Shown piece after piece: positions 28,415-35,269 of a DNA stretch of 64,000 bases. Both the position numbers and the translations under genes were made by a program. The DNA is from Planctobacterium sp047947135 (GTDB lineage: Bacteria > Pseudomonadota > Gammaproteobacteria > Enterobacterales > Alteromonadaceae). The DNA is taken from positions 3,038,001-3,102,000 of the forward strand of contig CP170457.1 of NCBI GenBank assembly GCA_047947135.1. The letters run 5' to 3'. The first letter of the stretch is position 1; every line of letters begins with the position of its first letter. Under the pieces are notes generated by a model that saw nothing but the letters and a program-made list of their open reading frames with translations, was not told the origin of the DNA and did not search any database.

Positions 28415-29758
28415 GTGAGCGGCATTTCTTTTTCTGGCGATAGGGTATCGGTTTTTCGATGCTTTTAAGCATCGTGGATAGCTCCTTTCTCGTCGCCCCT
28501 CCAGTTTAAATTGGGCGGCATTCCTTTCAATATCCAAAACAATCCTGGGCACATTGCCCGGTGCATAGAGCGGCATCATGGTTAATGTATGTATAATGTG
28601 GGATGACGCATCGCGGAAGCTCAGCTGATTTGGAAACACCCCTTGTAGTGAATGAGCCATAAGAATCATTTTGTATCGGATAAGATTATAGGCTAACAGA
28701 ACGCCCCATAATTCCTGAACGATAAGCTCAGGGGTGTTACTACGCAAGGTAAAACGACTCTCCAGCATGTGCTGTTTCATTTCACGGTAGCCCAGTTCGA
28801 TTTCCCAACGATGAGAATACAAGTCAACAATTTCAGCGGCCGGATACGCCATACAGTCTGTCATTGAAGTCAATATCTGGACGGTTTTACCTTTAATGGT
28901 TTTGGTTAACAGCCTGGCCTCGATAGTTTGTGGTAAATGAGAGCGACGCTTTCGGGATTGAGGTGTGGTATGCAATCGAATCAGCATATCTTGTTTTCCC
29001 ATCCGCTGTATCACTTCATATTGAGTGCCTTTTTTCAGCGGAAGTAACCAGTGAGTATTCGTTCCTTTTGTATGCCAGTCATGAAGCAGCCCCAAAGAAT
29101 AAAATCCTTTATCAAACAGTGTCAGGCTATTGTCTGGTATCGTTTCAATCAACTTCGACGCCAGGTTCATTTCATTTTCTGCCACGCTGTCGAACGCACT
29201 ATTCAGTATCAGGTGACTGCTTAGCTCCATCATGCACACCATGCGTACCTGAGGATAGGCCGCTTCATAGGATTTATTAGCGGTTCGGGCAAATGCTTCA
29301 CTATTGGCAGGGGTATCTGGTGTACGCCAGACCACACCATCAACACCGTATAGGGATAAGCCACACCACTGAGGATGTTCAGCTCGCTGATGCCAACGAT
29401 TTGCCGACAGATGAAATGCATCTTTGACGACTTCAGAGCCTAACTTTTTCCTGGCCTGCGTCACGGCACTACGAGCTACATAATCAACATCTTGTGGTAA
29501 AACAATATCCAGCTTGTTGATCAACTGACGAACAGATTCAGTTCTGAATAACGACATGCCTATCACTGCCCAAATCATCGCATCCATTGGTAGCTTGCGT
29601 TTACGCAGAGTGGCAACGCCATTAGAGGCAAGGCAAGACTCGATAATATCTGAGTCTAAAATATCTGCCAGACAACGAAACTCAGTGAGACGATTGATTG
29701 AGGTACGCGCGAGGGCTTCTGAAAGCTCCATAAAAAAATCCGATGACCTTACGATCAT
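28406..29758 (-). CDS. IS4-family transposase (DDE)
   Basis: A 450-residue cut-and-paste transposase. The DDE triad is visible: Asp in YGVDGVVWRTPD (near 140), Asp in LTLFDKGFYS (near 216), and Glu in YSHRWEIELGYREMK (near 330). The last segment fits exactly the IS4 signature Y-x2-R-x3-E-x6-K. The N-terminal domain (about 15-105) resembles the IS4 N-terminal DNA-binding domain. An alternative ATG at 29731 (MELSEAL) lies directly after a terminator-like hairpin at 29735-29766. That start may be the true one, with the hairpin silencing transcripts that enter from outside. Confidence 0.93.
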   Translation of the reverse strand: MIVRSSDFFMELSEALARTSINRLTEFRCLADILDSDIIESCLASNGVATLRKRKLPMDAMIWAVIGMSLFRTESVRQLINKLDIVLPQDVDYVARSAVTQARKKLGSEVVKDAFHLSANRWHQRAEHPQWCGLSLYGVDGVVWRTPDTPANSEAFARTANKSYEAAYPQVRMVCMMELSSHLILNSAFDSVAENEMNLASKLIETIPDNSLTLFDKGFYSLGLLHDWHTKGTNTHWLLPLKKGTQYEVIQRMGKQDMLIRLHTTPQSRKRRSHLPQTIEARLLTKTIKGKTVQILTSMTDCMAYPAAEIVDLYSHRWEIELGYREMKQHMLESRFTLRSNTPELIVQELWGVLLAYNLIRYKMILMAHSLQGVFPNQLSFRDASSHIIHTLTMMPLYAPGNVPRIVLDIERNAAQFKLEGRRERSYPRCLKASKNRYPIARKRNAAHLK

Positions 29759-29766
29759 CGGATTTT
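29735..29766 (-). terminator. Hairpin at the 5' end of the transposase gene
   Basis: A perfect 12-bp stem AAAATCCGATGA / TCATCGGATTTT with an 8-nt loop; on the minus strand the T-run precedes an ATG at once. It looks like a terminator for transcripts entering the element, or a structure that hides the translation start, as described for other insertion sequences of this class. Confidence 0.65.
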
Positions 29767-29793
29767 GATCTTCTTATACCGAATGTCAACTTC

Positions 29794-29811
29794 TTAACTG
29801 ATCGGCATTAG
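29794..29811 (-). repeat. Right terminal inverted repeat of the insertion sequence
   Basis: CTTAACTGATCGGCATTA on the plus strand; its reverse complement matches the left end with two mismatches. Confidence 0.9.
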
Positions 29812-29821
29812 CTCTACAGAG
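29812..29821 (+). repeat. Target site duplication, right copy
   Basis: CTCTACAGAG, identical to 28387-28396. It is followed at once by CGGCTTTTT, the 3' arm and U-tract of the interrupted terminator. Confidence 0.93.
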
Positions 29822-29855
29822 CGGCTTTTTGTTAAGTAACCATTACTTCAATAGA

Positions 29856-30215
29856 TCATTCTTTTGCTAACTCCCGAGCCCACTCTTGGGACCAATCATT
29901 TAAAGATAGGATGACGGGTTGTAGTTTGTGTCCCAGAGGTGTCAAGCGCCATTGACTATTTTCATCCTGCATAACGATGCCTGCAGCCTGAAGCTCTTTT
30001 AGCTTATTGCTCAAAACGCTTGGAGATAAACCACCACAGATGGTCCTGAGTTCGCGAAAGCCTCTGGATTGGGCGCTCATTTCCCAAATCAGTCTTAAAG
30101 CCCAGCGTCGTCCTAACAAATCCATGGCCGCCATGACCGGCCTACCTGTGGCGGAACCACGAACCGGCGCTCCGGGTAAAGGGATACCGCTCTTAAACTT
30201 TGGGTTCTCAGGCAT
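29856..30215 (-). CDS. HxlR-family winged-helix transcriptional regulator
   Basis: A 119-residue DNA-binding protein with the HxlR winged helix: AAMDLLGRRWALRLIWEM (about 28-45), SRGFRELRTICGGLSPSVLSNKLKEL and the wing VMQDENSQWRLTPLGHKL. A preceding in-frame TTG would add five residues; I prefer the ATG. HxlR regulators usually respond to aldehydes, quinones or redox stress. The HxlR Cys that often precedes the helix is not evident here, so the inducer may differ. It is the last minus-strand gene of the accessory segment, 70 nt after the GlxA-type regulator gene. Confidence 0.85.
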   Translation of the reverse strand: MPENPKFKSGIPLPGAPVRGSATGRPVMAAMDLLGRRWALRLIWEMSAQSRGFRELRTICGGLSPSVLSNKLKELQAAGIVMQDENSQWRLTPLGHKLQPVILSLNDWSQEWARELAKE

Positions 30216-30285
30216 ATAATTCGCACTCAATAATATAAAAACTAATTGGAATCTTTTGGACAGTCATCATGCACCGGCAGGTAGT

Positions 30286-31290
30286 CTATATGATGGTAGC
30301 ATAATTTTTCCGATACATCCCTGGTGTTAAGCCGGTTATTCGCTTAAACAGACGCCTGAAAAAAGCAGGGTCTTCGTAGCCAACACGCCAACTTATATCC
30401 TCAATAGATACGGTTCCACTCTCCAGTTGTCGTTTAGCTTGTTCGATTCGAAGATGTTGCACATATTTGATCGGTGTTAACGATAGCGCTGCGTCAAATC
30501 TTCGGGTAAATGAACGTTCTGAAATACCAGACACACGTACCATTTCTTCAACGGGATTAGGGAATGAGAAATGTTCTGCTAACCATTCCTGAGCTCTTAA
30601 AATGACAGCATCGTCGTGGTCGAAATTGGGCAGGAATACTTCAAACGGTGACTGACCGTCACTTTGCCACTGCAACGCAAAAAACTTAGACAAAATATAA
30701 GAGACGGATGAACCGAGATGGCGCGCGACCATATGTAATACCAGATCTTGCCAGGAAGACGCAGCACCTGACATCACAAATCCTGCTCTGCCTCCGGAAT
30801 AAACGATCATCTTGCGTTTATTTACCCTGACGTTTGGAAATGCCTGACTAAATGCATCGGTGTGGGCCCAGTGTAAGGTAGCTTCCTTGCCGTCGAGTAA
30901 GCCGGTTTCTGCCAAAAGAAAAACGCCAGAGCAGGCCGTGTAAATTTCTGCACCTTGAAAGTGCATATTTTTGAGCCAGTTCGTTAATGCAGGGTATCTG
31001 CCAGAGACCCACATCTTGTTATCAGGCAAAACAATTGACGGTAAAATAATTGCGTCCGCTTTAGGCATATCAGTGAGCTTATAATCCGTTTTCACCGTGA
31101 TATTACTCGCCGTGCAAACTTCTGCGCCTGACTCAGAAACAAAAGATACATTATATGGTGCCTGGCTCGGTACACTAGGATCAAGTTGATTCAAAGATGG
31201 AATTGCATTAAGAATGTCCGAAATCCCAACGAGCGGAGTTGCAACCGTTTCAGGCAAAGCGAGGATAAATATTCTACGTTGTTTAAACAT
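30286..31290 (-). CDS. GlxA-type AraC-family regulator with DJ-1/PfpI domain
   Basis: A 334-residue regulator. An N-terminal DJ-1/PfpI-like (glutamine amidotransferase class I fold) domain spans about residues 5-185, with the nucleophile-elbow segment IYTACSGVFLLAETGLLDG. A C-terminal AraC/XylS double helix-turn-helix spans about 220-330 (SERSFTRRFDAALSLTPIKY and EDISWRVGYEDPAFFRRLFK). I chose the ATG at 31290, preceded by GAGA, over an upstream start. GlxA-type regulators control catabolism of small amino compounds in several bacteria; the ligand here is unknown. Confidence 0.87.
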   Translation of the reverse strand: MFKQRRIFILALPETVATPLVGISDILNAIPSLNQLDPSVPSQAPYNVSFVSESGAEVCTASNITVKTDYKLTDMPKADAIILPSIVLPDNKMWVSGRYPALTNWLKNMHFQGAEIYTACSGVFLLAETGLLDGKEATLHWAHTDAFSQAFPNVRVNKRKMIVYSGGRAGFVMSGAASSWQDLVLHMVARHLGSSVSYILSKFFALQWQSDGQSPFEVFLPNFDHDDAVILRAQEWLAEHFSFPNPVEEMVRVSGISERSFTRRFDAALSLTPIKYVQHLRIEQAKRQLESGTVSIEDISWRVGYEDPAFFRRLFKRITGLTPGMYRKNYATII

Positions 31291-31516
31291 AATTATTCTC
31301 ATATCGAATGGTACTAAAATAGTATCATTACGGAGAAAAATCAAGCTTGAAATGTACTTATACTATCGACAAAGCGAATTATTTTGTGCGCAAAATATAG
31401 TAAACACTAACGGTAACAATAACTTAAAGGTAGTTTGAAAATCGTCGAAAATGTCCATTCACTCAAGGCAATACTGCGTTTAGATATAGAACATTAAGGC
31501 AGGAGAAGCAGTGGAT

Positions 31517-31909
31517 TTATTCCACTGCAACCGCACGATTGTAAGACATTTCAGGCTCATCATTTAACATAAGTAAAACACCGGCCCAGGTACCGTCTGC
31601 TACGATATGGTCGTAATGTTCCATATGTACCTTTCTGCTGGTCCAAGCTTCGATTAAAGTGATTTTGGTCGCATCATCCTCATCGACAAAAACGGAGGCA
31701 TTTACAAACCCTTTTTCACTAGCCATAGCGGAATTCAATCCGCGCATAATACCCATAAACTCTGTCAGATGTTTTTCCTGCACAGAGAAATCTATTTTTA
31801 AGTAGGTCATATTGTCCTCTTCCGAAGCTAAGCTCATTCCAGGAAAACAAATAGATATATAGAGACCAGCCCACAACAGAAGGCTTGCTGTTTTACTTAT
31901 TGATGTCAT
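31517..31909 (-). CDS. Exported antibiotic-biosynthesis-monooxygenase (ABM) domain protein
   Basis: A 130-residue protein with an N-terminal signal (about residues 1-28, cleavage near LAS) and a single ABM-type dimeric alpha/beta-barrel domain (YLKIDFSVQEKHLTEFMGIM ... GFVNASVFVDEDDATKITLIEAWTS). Related proteins are quinol monooxygenases or heme/small-molecule binding proteins. No catalytic residue can be assigned. It is last in a tight four-gene minus-strand unit, 11 nt after the YciI-like gene, with AGGA before its ATG. Export is unusual for this fold. Confidence 0.75.
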   Translation of the reverse strand: MTSISKTASLLLWAGLYISICFPGMSLASEEDNMTYLKIDFSVQEKHLTEFMGIMRGLNSAMASEKGFVNASVFVDEDDATKITLIEAWTSRKVHMEHYDHIVADGTWAGVLLMLNDEPEMSYNRAVAVE

Positions 31910-31920
31910 GTTAATTGTCC

Positions 31921-32457
31921 TCAGTTAATAAATCTTTTTCGTTTTGTTTCACCACTAGCATGGTATTTTGCTTTGTTTTCTTGACTATGCTGACAAGCTG
32001 GGGCTTGCCCAAACTGCATGCTGAGACGTCGAAACTCCAGTTGCACTATTCCTGCGGTCACGGCGGGATCGCGTTCAAGAACAGGCTGTATTTCAGACAT
32101 ATCTGCAGCGTGACTAAACACCGACATACCCAGCACTGGACTCCCTTCGAAACGCCCAGACAAAATAATGTCGCAACTGTGTGCCAATGATTTATATATC
32201 TCGACATGCTGCGCGACAATTTCTTTTAACGTTGATCGCTGGTCCCACCATTTTCCGGGGCGATGGAAAACGACAGAATATTTATTGTCTGAATCAGAAA
32301 CAGATTCGTTTGACGACCCATTGGCCAAATTGAATGGCTGACATCCAAAGCAAAAAATAATCAGATACTTAATTTGGTTTCTAACGTTACTCCTTAAACT
32401 CAATGCGGGCCATAATTTCGCGTTGGCGAGAGAAATTGTGTGATGTTTCCGATTCAT
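31921..32457 (-). CDS. YciI-like domain protein with N-terminal extension
   Basis: A 178-residue protein with a YciI/DGPF-type dimeric alpha/beta barrel at about residues 60-152 (YSVVFHRPGKWWDQ, AQHVEIYKSLAHSCDIILSGRF, FEGSPVLGMSVFSHAADMSE, ERDPAVTAGIVQLEF). His in the AQHVEIYKSL segment and Asp in RDPAV fit the usual YciI pair. An extension of about 58 residues with a hydrophobic stretch (YLIIFCFG) precedes it and may be a membrane or export signal. The C-terminus has an odd basic tail. The ribosome binding site GAGG is 9 nt before the ATG. Function is not known. Confidence 0.68.
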   Translation of the reverse strand: MNRKHHTISLANAKLWPALSLRSNVRNQIKYLIIFCFGCQPFNLANGSSNESVSDSDNKYSVVFHRPGKWWDQRSTLKEIVAQHVEIYKSLAHSCDIILSGRFEGSPVLGMSVFSHAADMSEIQPVLERDPAVTAGIVQLEFRRLSMQFGQAPACQHSQENKAKYHASGETKRKRFIN

Positions 32458-32468
32458 ATCGTTTTACC

Positions 32469-32888
32469 TCATTTATTCGCTGTACTACTTGTCAGAAGGT
32501 ACGATATCAAGTTCGACATGTCGCATTTTGGCAAGGTGCAGACATGCCAGAAAATTTGAAGCATATTCTGAGCGTGAGTAGTGATCCGATCTCCGGCTTT
32601 CAGAGGCAAGCCATAAAAGGCCATATCCCAGGCTCTTGTTGCATTTTCTACGTATGCAATCTCGCTTGGTTTGGCATTGAGGAGCATGGCAAATTCATCA
32701 TAGAAACTCTCTAACACTGGTTTAGCCTGTCGTGCAGCTTCTTGCCCCCCAATATTTCTCTCGATTAAGAGATGGTTGTGCATCGCATCAAAAACCGGGT
32801 CGGGCATCAAAGCCGCTCCCGCATTGTCGAAGTGCAACACGTTGCTACAACCAGGTGTAACGTCTCTATATTGTTTTACATTGATCAT
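32469..32888 (-). pseudogene. Truncated class-V aminotransferase gene (N-terminal fragment)
   Basis: The first about 105 residues resemble the start of PLP-dependent class-V aminotransferases (CsdA-like): NVLHFDNAGAALMPDPV, NIGGQEAARQA, ENATRAWDMAFYGLPLKAGD. The intact family is about 380-400 residues; this frame ends at 139 after an unrelated-looking tail. In another frame the DNA encodes VELDIVPSDK followed by a stop, as expected about 40 residues further on in the family, so a frameshift plus loss of the rest is likely. The PLP lysine region is absent. The flanking genes overlap it or lie 11 nt away, so the deletion left the operon spacing intact. It cannot be an active aminotransferase. 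Confidence 0.8.
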
Positions 32889-33288
32889 TTTTGTTGCCTT
32901 CACTTTGCTCTACATTATTTTTAATAGACGTTTTTACTCCTACCAAAACGACACAGATAACCAAACATTCACCGATTGTGATAAATGGCCCATGGATTTC
33001 ACCCGGTGGTCTACATACATAATCCTCGGCATTGAGCCAAACTTTTTGTCCCTCATCATACAAACTGCCTGATAGTACGATTGTCTTTTCCCAATAATCG
33101 TGAACCGAGGTGCCGTGTGCAGCAGTATTTGCTCCCGCTTTAAATCTGGTTAGGCAAGTGAATACTCCGGTATAACTATCCTCGGTTAATATTGTGAAAG
33201 AGACTAATCCATTCGTACCCTCTACCTCCTGCCACTCAAGATCGGCGCCATCTTCAAATACATTTAAATAAGTTCGTGCAGATTTCAT
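32866..33288 (-). CDS. Cupin-domain protein
   Basis: A 140-residue cytoplasmic protein with a single cupin fold: FKAGANTAAHGTSVHDYWEKTIVLSGSLYD and CRPPGEIHGPF. The metal-site residues appear to be His in HGTSVHDYWE and His in GEIHGPF. It resembles the ChrR/cupin-2 type found beside small-molecule pathway genes. It opens the minus-strand unit with the broken aminotransferase, YciI and ABM genes. The second of two adjacent ATGs gives the better ribosome binding site spacing. Substrate unknown. Confidence 0.72.
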   Translation of the reverse strand: MKSARTYLNVFEDGADLEWQEVEGTNGLVSFTILTEDSYTGVFTCLTRFKAGANTAAHGTSVHDYWEKTIVLSGSLYDEGQKVWLNAEDYVCRPPGEIHGPFITIGECLVICVVLVGVKTSIKNNVEQSEGNKNDQCKTI

Positions 33289-33470
33289 CATTTGCCTATT
33301 TCTCTGTTCAACAGCCTCGTGAATAAAATGAGGCTACAAAAGTTTTTGCGTTCAGGTGAGTATGTTGCAGTTCTTGTTTGCTTTAAGACGAGCAACAACC
33401 TGTTCCCGTTCCCTGAATAAAGGTTCTATGCTCATGAAAAATGACGTTATTGTTGGTTTTCTGCGCTGCA

Positions 33471-33521
33471 GTTCTGAGTTGTCGTCTGAGCTAAAGCCTT
33501 GCGCTTTAGTACTATCAGAAC
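33471..33521. repeat. Nested inverted repeat
   Basis: Outer arms GTTCTGA (33471-33477) and TCAGAAC (33515-33521) enclose inner arms CTAAAGC (33491-33497) and GCTTTAG (33503-33509) with a 5-nt loop. No U-tract follows. It may be a folded RNA element or a remnant of a mobile element; I cannot assign it. Confidence 0.5.
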
Positions 33522-33949
33522 GTCTTTAAATACTGGACATCAACACTTTCTCAGACAACTTAGTATCGCGGGATTTTAAAATTGAAAACAGGGTGATATC
33601 CGTCATCAAAGAGGGCTTTTCGTCACAAGCATGACGAGAGTAATTGCTGCCCCAGACCGTTTTGCGGAAACTTGATGGAGGCTTCAAATGCAGTTTCGCG
33701 AAGAAAAAAATGGCGATATAAAAGGAATCAATACAATCACGTGTCCAATCAAAGGCTATAATTTTGTGAGGCGCACACGCAGACCAAGTTGGCTGTTTTA
33801 AATAGCCAAATCATTTAATAATTGATTGTTTTATAAACAGGTAATAAAAATCGTCATGAATATGAAAAAATATTGTAAAGAAAAAGTCATTGTTTTTTCA
33901 TGTAGTTAAGAAAAGTCAATCGAGAAAGTTTTTTTTAATTCTTGAACCA

Positions 33950-33977
33950 TTGGACAAGATCCACTATTTCATATGAT
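33950..33977 (+). promoter_or_regulatory. Candidate sigma-70-type promoter of rmf
   Basis: TTGGAC (33950-33955) and TATGAT (33972-33977) with 16-bp spacing, in an AT-rich stretch about 42 nt upstream of the rmf ATG. Confidence 0.5.
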
Positions 33978-34018
33978 GTGGTCGCAACGATCACCAACCC
34001 ATACTGCAAGAGGTGAAA

Positions 34019-34192
34019 ATGAAAAGACAAAAACGCGATAAACTTTCCCGTGCTCATTCAAAAGGCTACCAAGCAGGCATCACAGGCCGAACTAAAGAAC
34101 AATGTCCATTCCAAGCAGTAGAAGCCCGTTCCCAGTGGTTAGGGGGATGGAGAGCTGCAATTGAAGATCGAAATTTGGGGTTAATTAAATAG
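34019..34192 (+). CDS. rmf: Ribosome modulation factor
   Basis: A 57-residue basic protein matching Rmf, which joins 70S ribosomes into inactive 100S dimers in stationary phase. It begins MKRQKRDKLSRAHSKGYQAG, continues with GRTKEQCPF and SQWLGGWRAA, and has the family's usual length (about 55 residues). A ribosome binding site AAGAGG lies 5 nt before the ATG. The gene is next to fabA, as in many gammaproteobacteria, and shares a bidirectional terminator with it. Confidence 0.95.
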   Translation: MKRQKRDKLSRAHSKGYQAGITGRTKEQCPFQAVEARSQWLGGWRAAIEDRNLGLIK

Positions 34193-34212
34193 CAGTGCTT
34201 TATCCAATTGCA

Positions 34213-34237
34213 AAAAAGCCCCAAGAAGGGGCTTTTT
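34213..34237. terminator. Bidirectional terminator between rmf and fabA
   Basis: Stem AAAAAGCCCC / GGGGCTTTTT with a 5-nt loop. A-run on one side and T-run on the other, so it can end both the rmf (plus) and fabA (minus) transcripts. Confidence 0.9.
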
Positions 34238-34285
34238 AATGTCCGCTAAAAATTTAACGGGAAATCGTCTGTCAGGCAAACGGTT

Positions 34286-34804
34286 TTAGAACTTACTAGT
34301 GTCTTGAAATAATCCCACTTTCAAATCTTTAGCCTGATAAATCTGGCGACCATCAACTTCAACAATGCCATCTCCAATACCCATAAACAGCTTGCGTTTG
34401 ATAACACGCTTCATCGTAATCTTATAAGTCACTTTTTTCGCCGTAGGTAATATTTGACCAGTAAATTTTACTTCGCCAACACCTAATGCGCGGCCTTTTC
34501 CGGGACCACCGCTCCAACCAAGAAAGAAACCCACTAGTTGCCACATTGCATCTAATCCAAGGCAACCGGGCATAACTGGGTCTCCCGGGAAGTGACAGTC
34601 AAAAAACCATAGGTCCGGTGTTATATCAAGCTCAGCTTCGATATAACCTTTACCACTTTCACCGCCATCTTCGGAGATTTGTGCGATGCGGTCCATCATC
34701 AGCATATTAGGGGCAGGCAACTGGCTGTTACCCGGTCCAAATAATTCTCCTCGTGAACACGCGAGCAGGTCTTCTTTGTCGAAACTATGTTTTCTATCGA
34801 TCAT
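34286..34804 (-). CDS. fabA: 3-hydroxydecanoyl-ACP dehydratase/isomerase FabA
   Basis: A 172-residue cytoplasmic hot-dog-fold enzyme that dehydrates 3-hydroxydecanoyl-ACP and isomerises the product. It is the branch point for unsaturated fatty acids. The active-site His is in DCHFPGDPVMPGCLGLDAMW (near 70) and the catalytic Asp lies in the same helix (about 84). The start chosen is MIDRKHSF, giving the standard FabA length (171-172); an in-frame start 21 codons upstream would run through the operator region. A FabR palindrome and a FadR-like site lie just upstream in the same arrangement as in E. coli. Confidence 0.97.
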   Translation of the reverse strand: MIDRKHSFDKEDLLACSRGELFGPGNSQLPAPNMLMMDRIAQISEDGGESGKGYIEAELDITPDLWFFDCHFPGDPVMPGCLGLDAMWQLVGFFLGWSGGPGKGRALGVGEVKFTGQILPTAKKVTYKITMKRVIKRKLFMGIGDGIVEVDGRQIYQAKDLKVGLFQDTSKF

Positions 34805-34843
34805 ATACTTTTTACGGCTTCCTGAATCAAAGAGCGCTAATTT

Positions 34844-34861
34844 AGCGAACACTTGTACGCT
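34844..34861 (-). promoter_or_regulatory. FabR operator at fabA
   Basis: AGCGAACACTTGTACGCT: arms AGCG-x-ACA and TGT-x-CGCT form a perfect palindrome around a CT centre, the known FabR (YijC) site pattern. It lies 40-57 nt upstream of the fabA ATG. Confidence 0.8.
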
Positions 34862-34862
34862 T

Positions 34863-34879
34863 AACAACTCTGAACAGTT
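34863..34879 (-). promoter_or_regulatory. FadR-like activator site at fabA
   Basis: On the minus strand AACTGTTCAGAGTTGTT matches the E. coli fabA FadR site (AACTGATCGGACTTGTT, recalled) at 14 of 17 positions. It lies directly next to the FabR site, in the same order as in E. coli, where FadR activates and FabR represses. Confidence 0.65.
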
Positions 34880-34996
34880 AATTTTCGTTAATAATTAACA
34901 TATAGTAGCAGTATGTCGATTGTATGAAGCACAAATGCCCCAAGATTTGCAGAAATAAAATTTGCTGTCGATTCAGTGCAATGCATAGGTTAATCA

Positions 34997-35257
34997 ATGA
35001 AATTAAATGGCAAACAACAAAAAGCGGCCAATGCAGAAAAGCAAAAACGTTTTCGTGATCGGAAAAAGGCGGAAGGCAAAAAGCAGGTGCGAGGTTACTT
35101 AAAACCCGATGCTGTGCAGTGTTATGACGAATTACGGGAAAAAACAGGGTGGACCGACAGTGAGTTGCTCAGTAATAGCTTACGGGTAACTTATGCTGCC
35201 TATAAATGCGGTCAAATTAAGTTGTTAAATCAATGGCTTAAATCAAATGAGAAGTAA
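34997..35257 (+). CDS. Small basic protein, unknown, possible ribbon-helix-helix
   Basis: An 86-residue cytoplasmic protein with a strongly basic N-terminus (about 1-32, many Lys/Arg/Gln). A strand-like segment (VRGYLKPDAVQCYDEL) and helices (TDSELLSNSLRVTYAAYKCG) follow. This order resembles ribbon-helix-helix DNA-binding proteins, but I recognise no family. It ends 12 nt before the aldo/keto reductase gene, whose ribosome binding site overlaps its stop codon, so the two are probably co-transcribed. Confidence 0.6.
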   Translation: MKLNGKQQKAANAEKQKRFRDRKKAEGKKQVRGYLKPDAVQCYDELREKTGWTDSELLSNSLRVTYAAYKCGQIKLLNQWLKSNEK

Positions 35258-35269
35258 GGAGTTTAAGTG

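Larger units (their letters stand above)
28397..29811. mobile_element. IS4-family insertion sequence, 1415 bp, complete
   Basis: A complete insertion sequence bounded by 18-bp imperfect inverted repeats (28397-28414 TAATGCCGTTCACTTAAG, 29794-29811 in reverse complement TAATGCCGATCAGTTAAG, 16 of 18 matching) and identical 10-bp direct repeats. It encodes one intact DDE transposase on the minus strand. TSD length and transposase motifs fit the IS4 family. The element appears intact and recent because both repeats are exact and the reading frame is open. I do not recognise a named element. Confidence 0.93.
33289..34018. other. Long intergenic region upstream of rmf
   Basis: About 730 bp with no credible reading frame. 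It holds the start region of the cupin operon (minus strand), a nested inverted repeat at 33471-33521, and an rmf promoter candidate at 33950-33977. The part from about 33800 is very AT-rich. Its length is unusual for a locus in which rmf normally follows the DUF3466 gene directly. Confidence 0.6.

Noticed and set aside
32403..33072. Plus-strand frames of 103 and 98 codons opposite the aminotransferase and cupin genes
   Set aside because: Antisense shadows of the minus-strand unit, which has recognisable domains and coupled starts.
33471..33521. Integron attC site
   Set aside because: The arms do not match the attC core sequences, and no cassette array or integrase is present.
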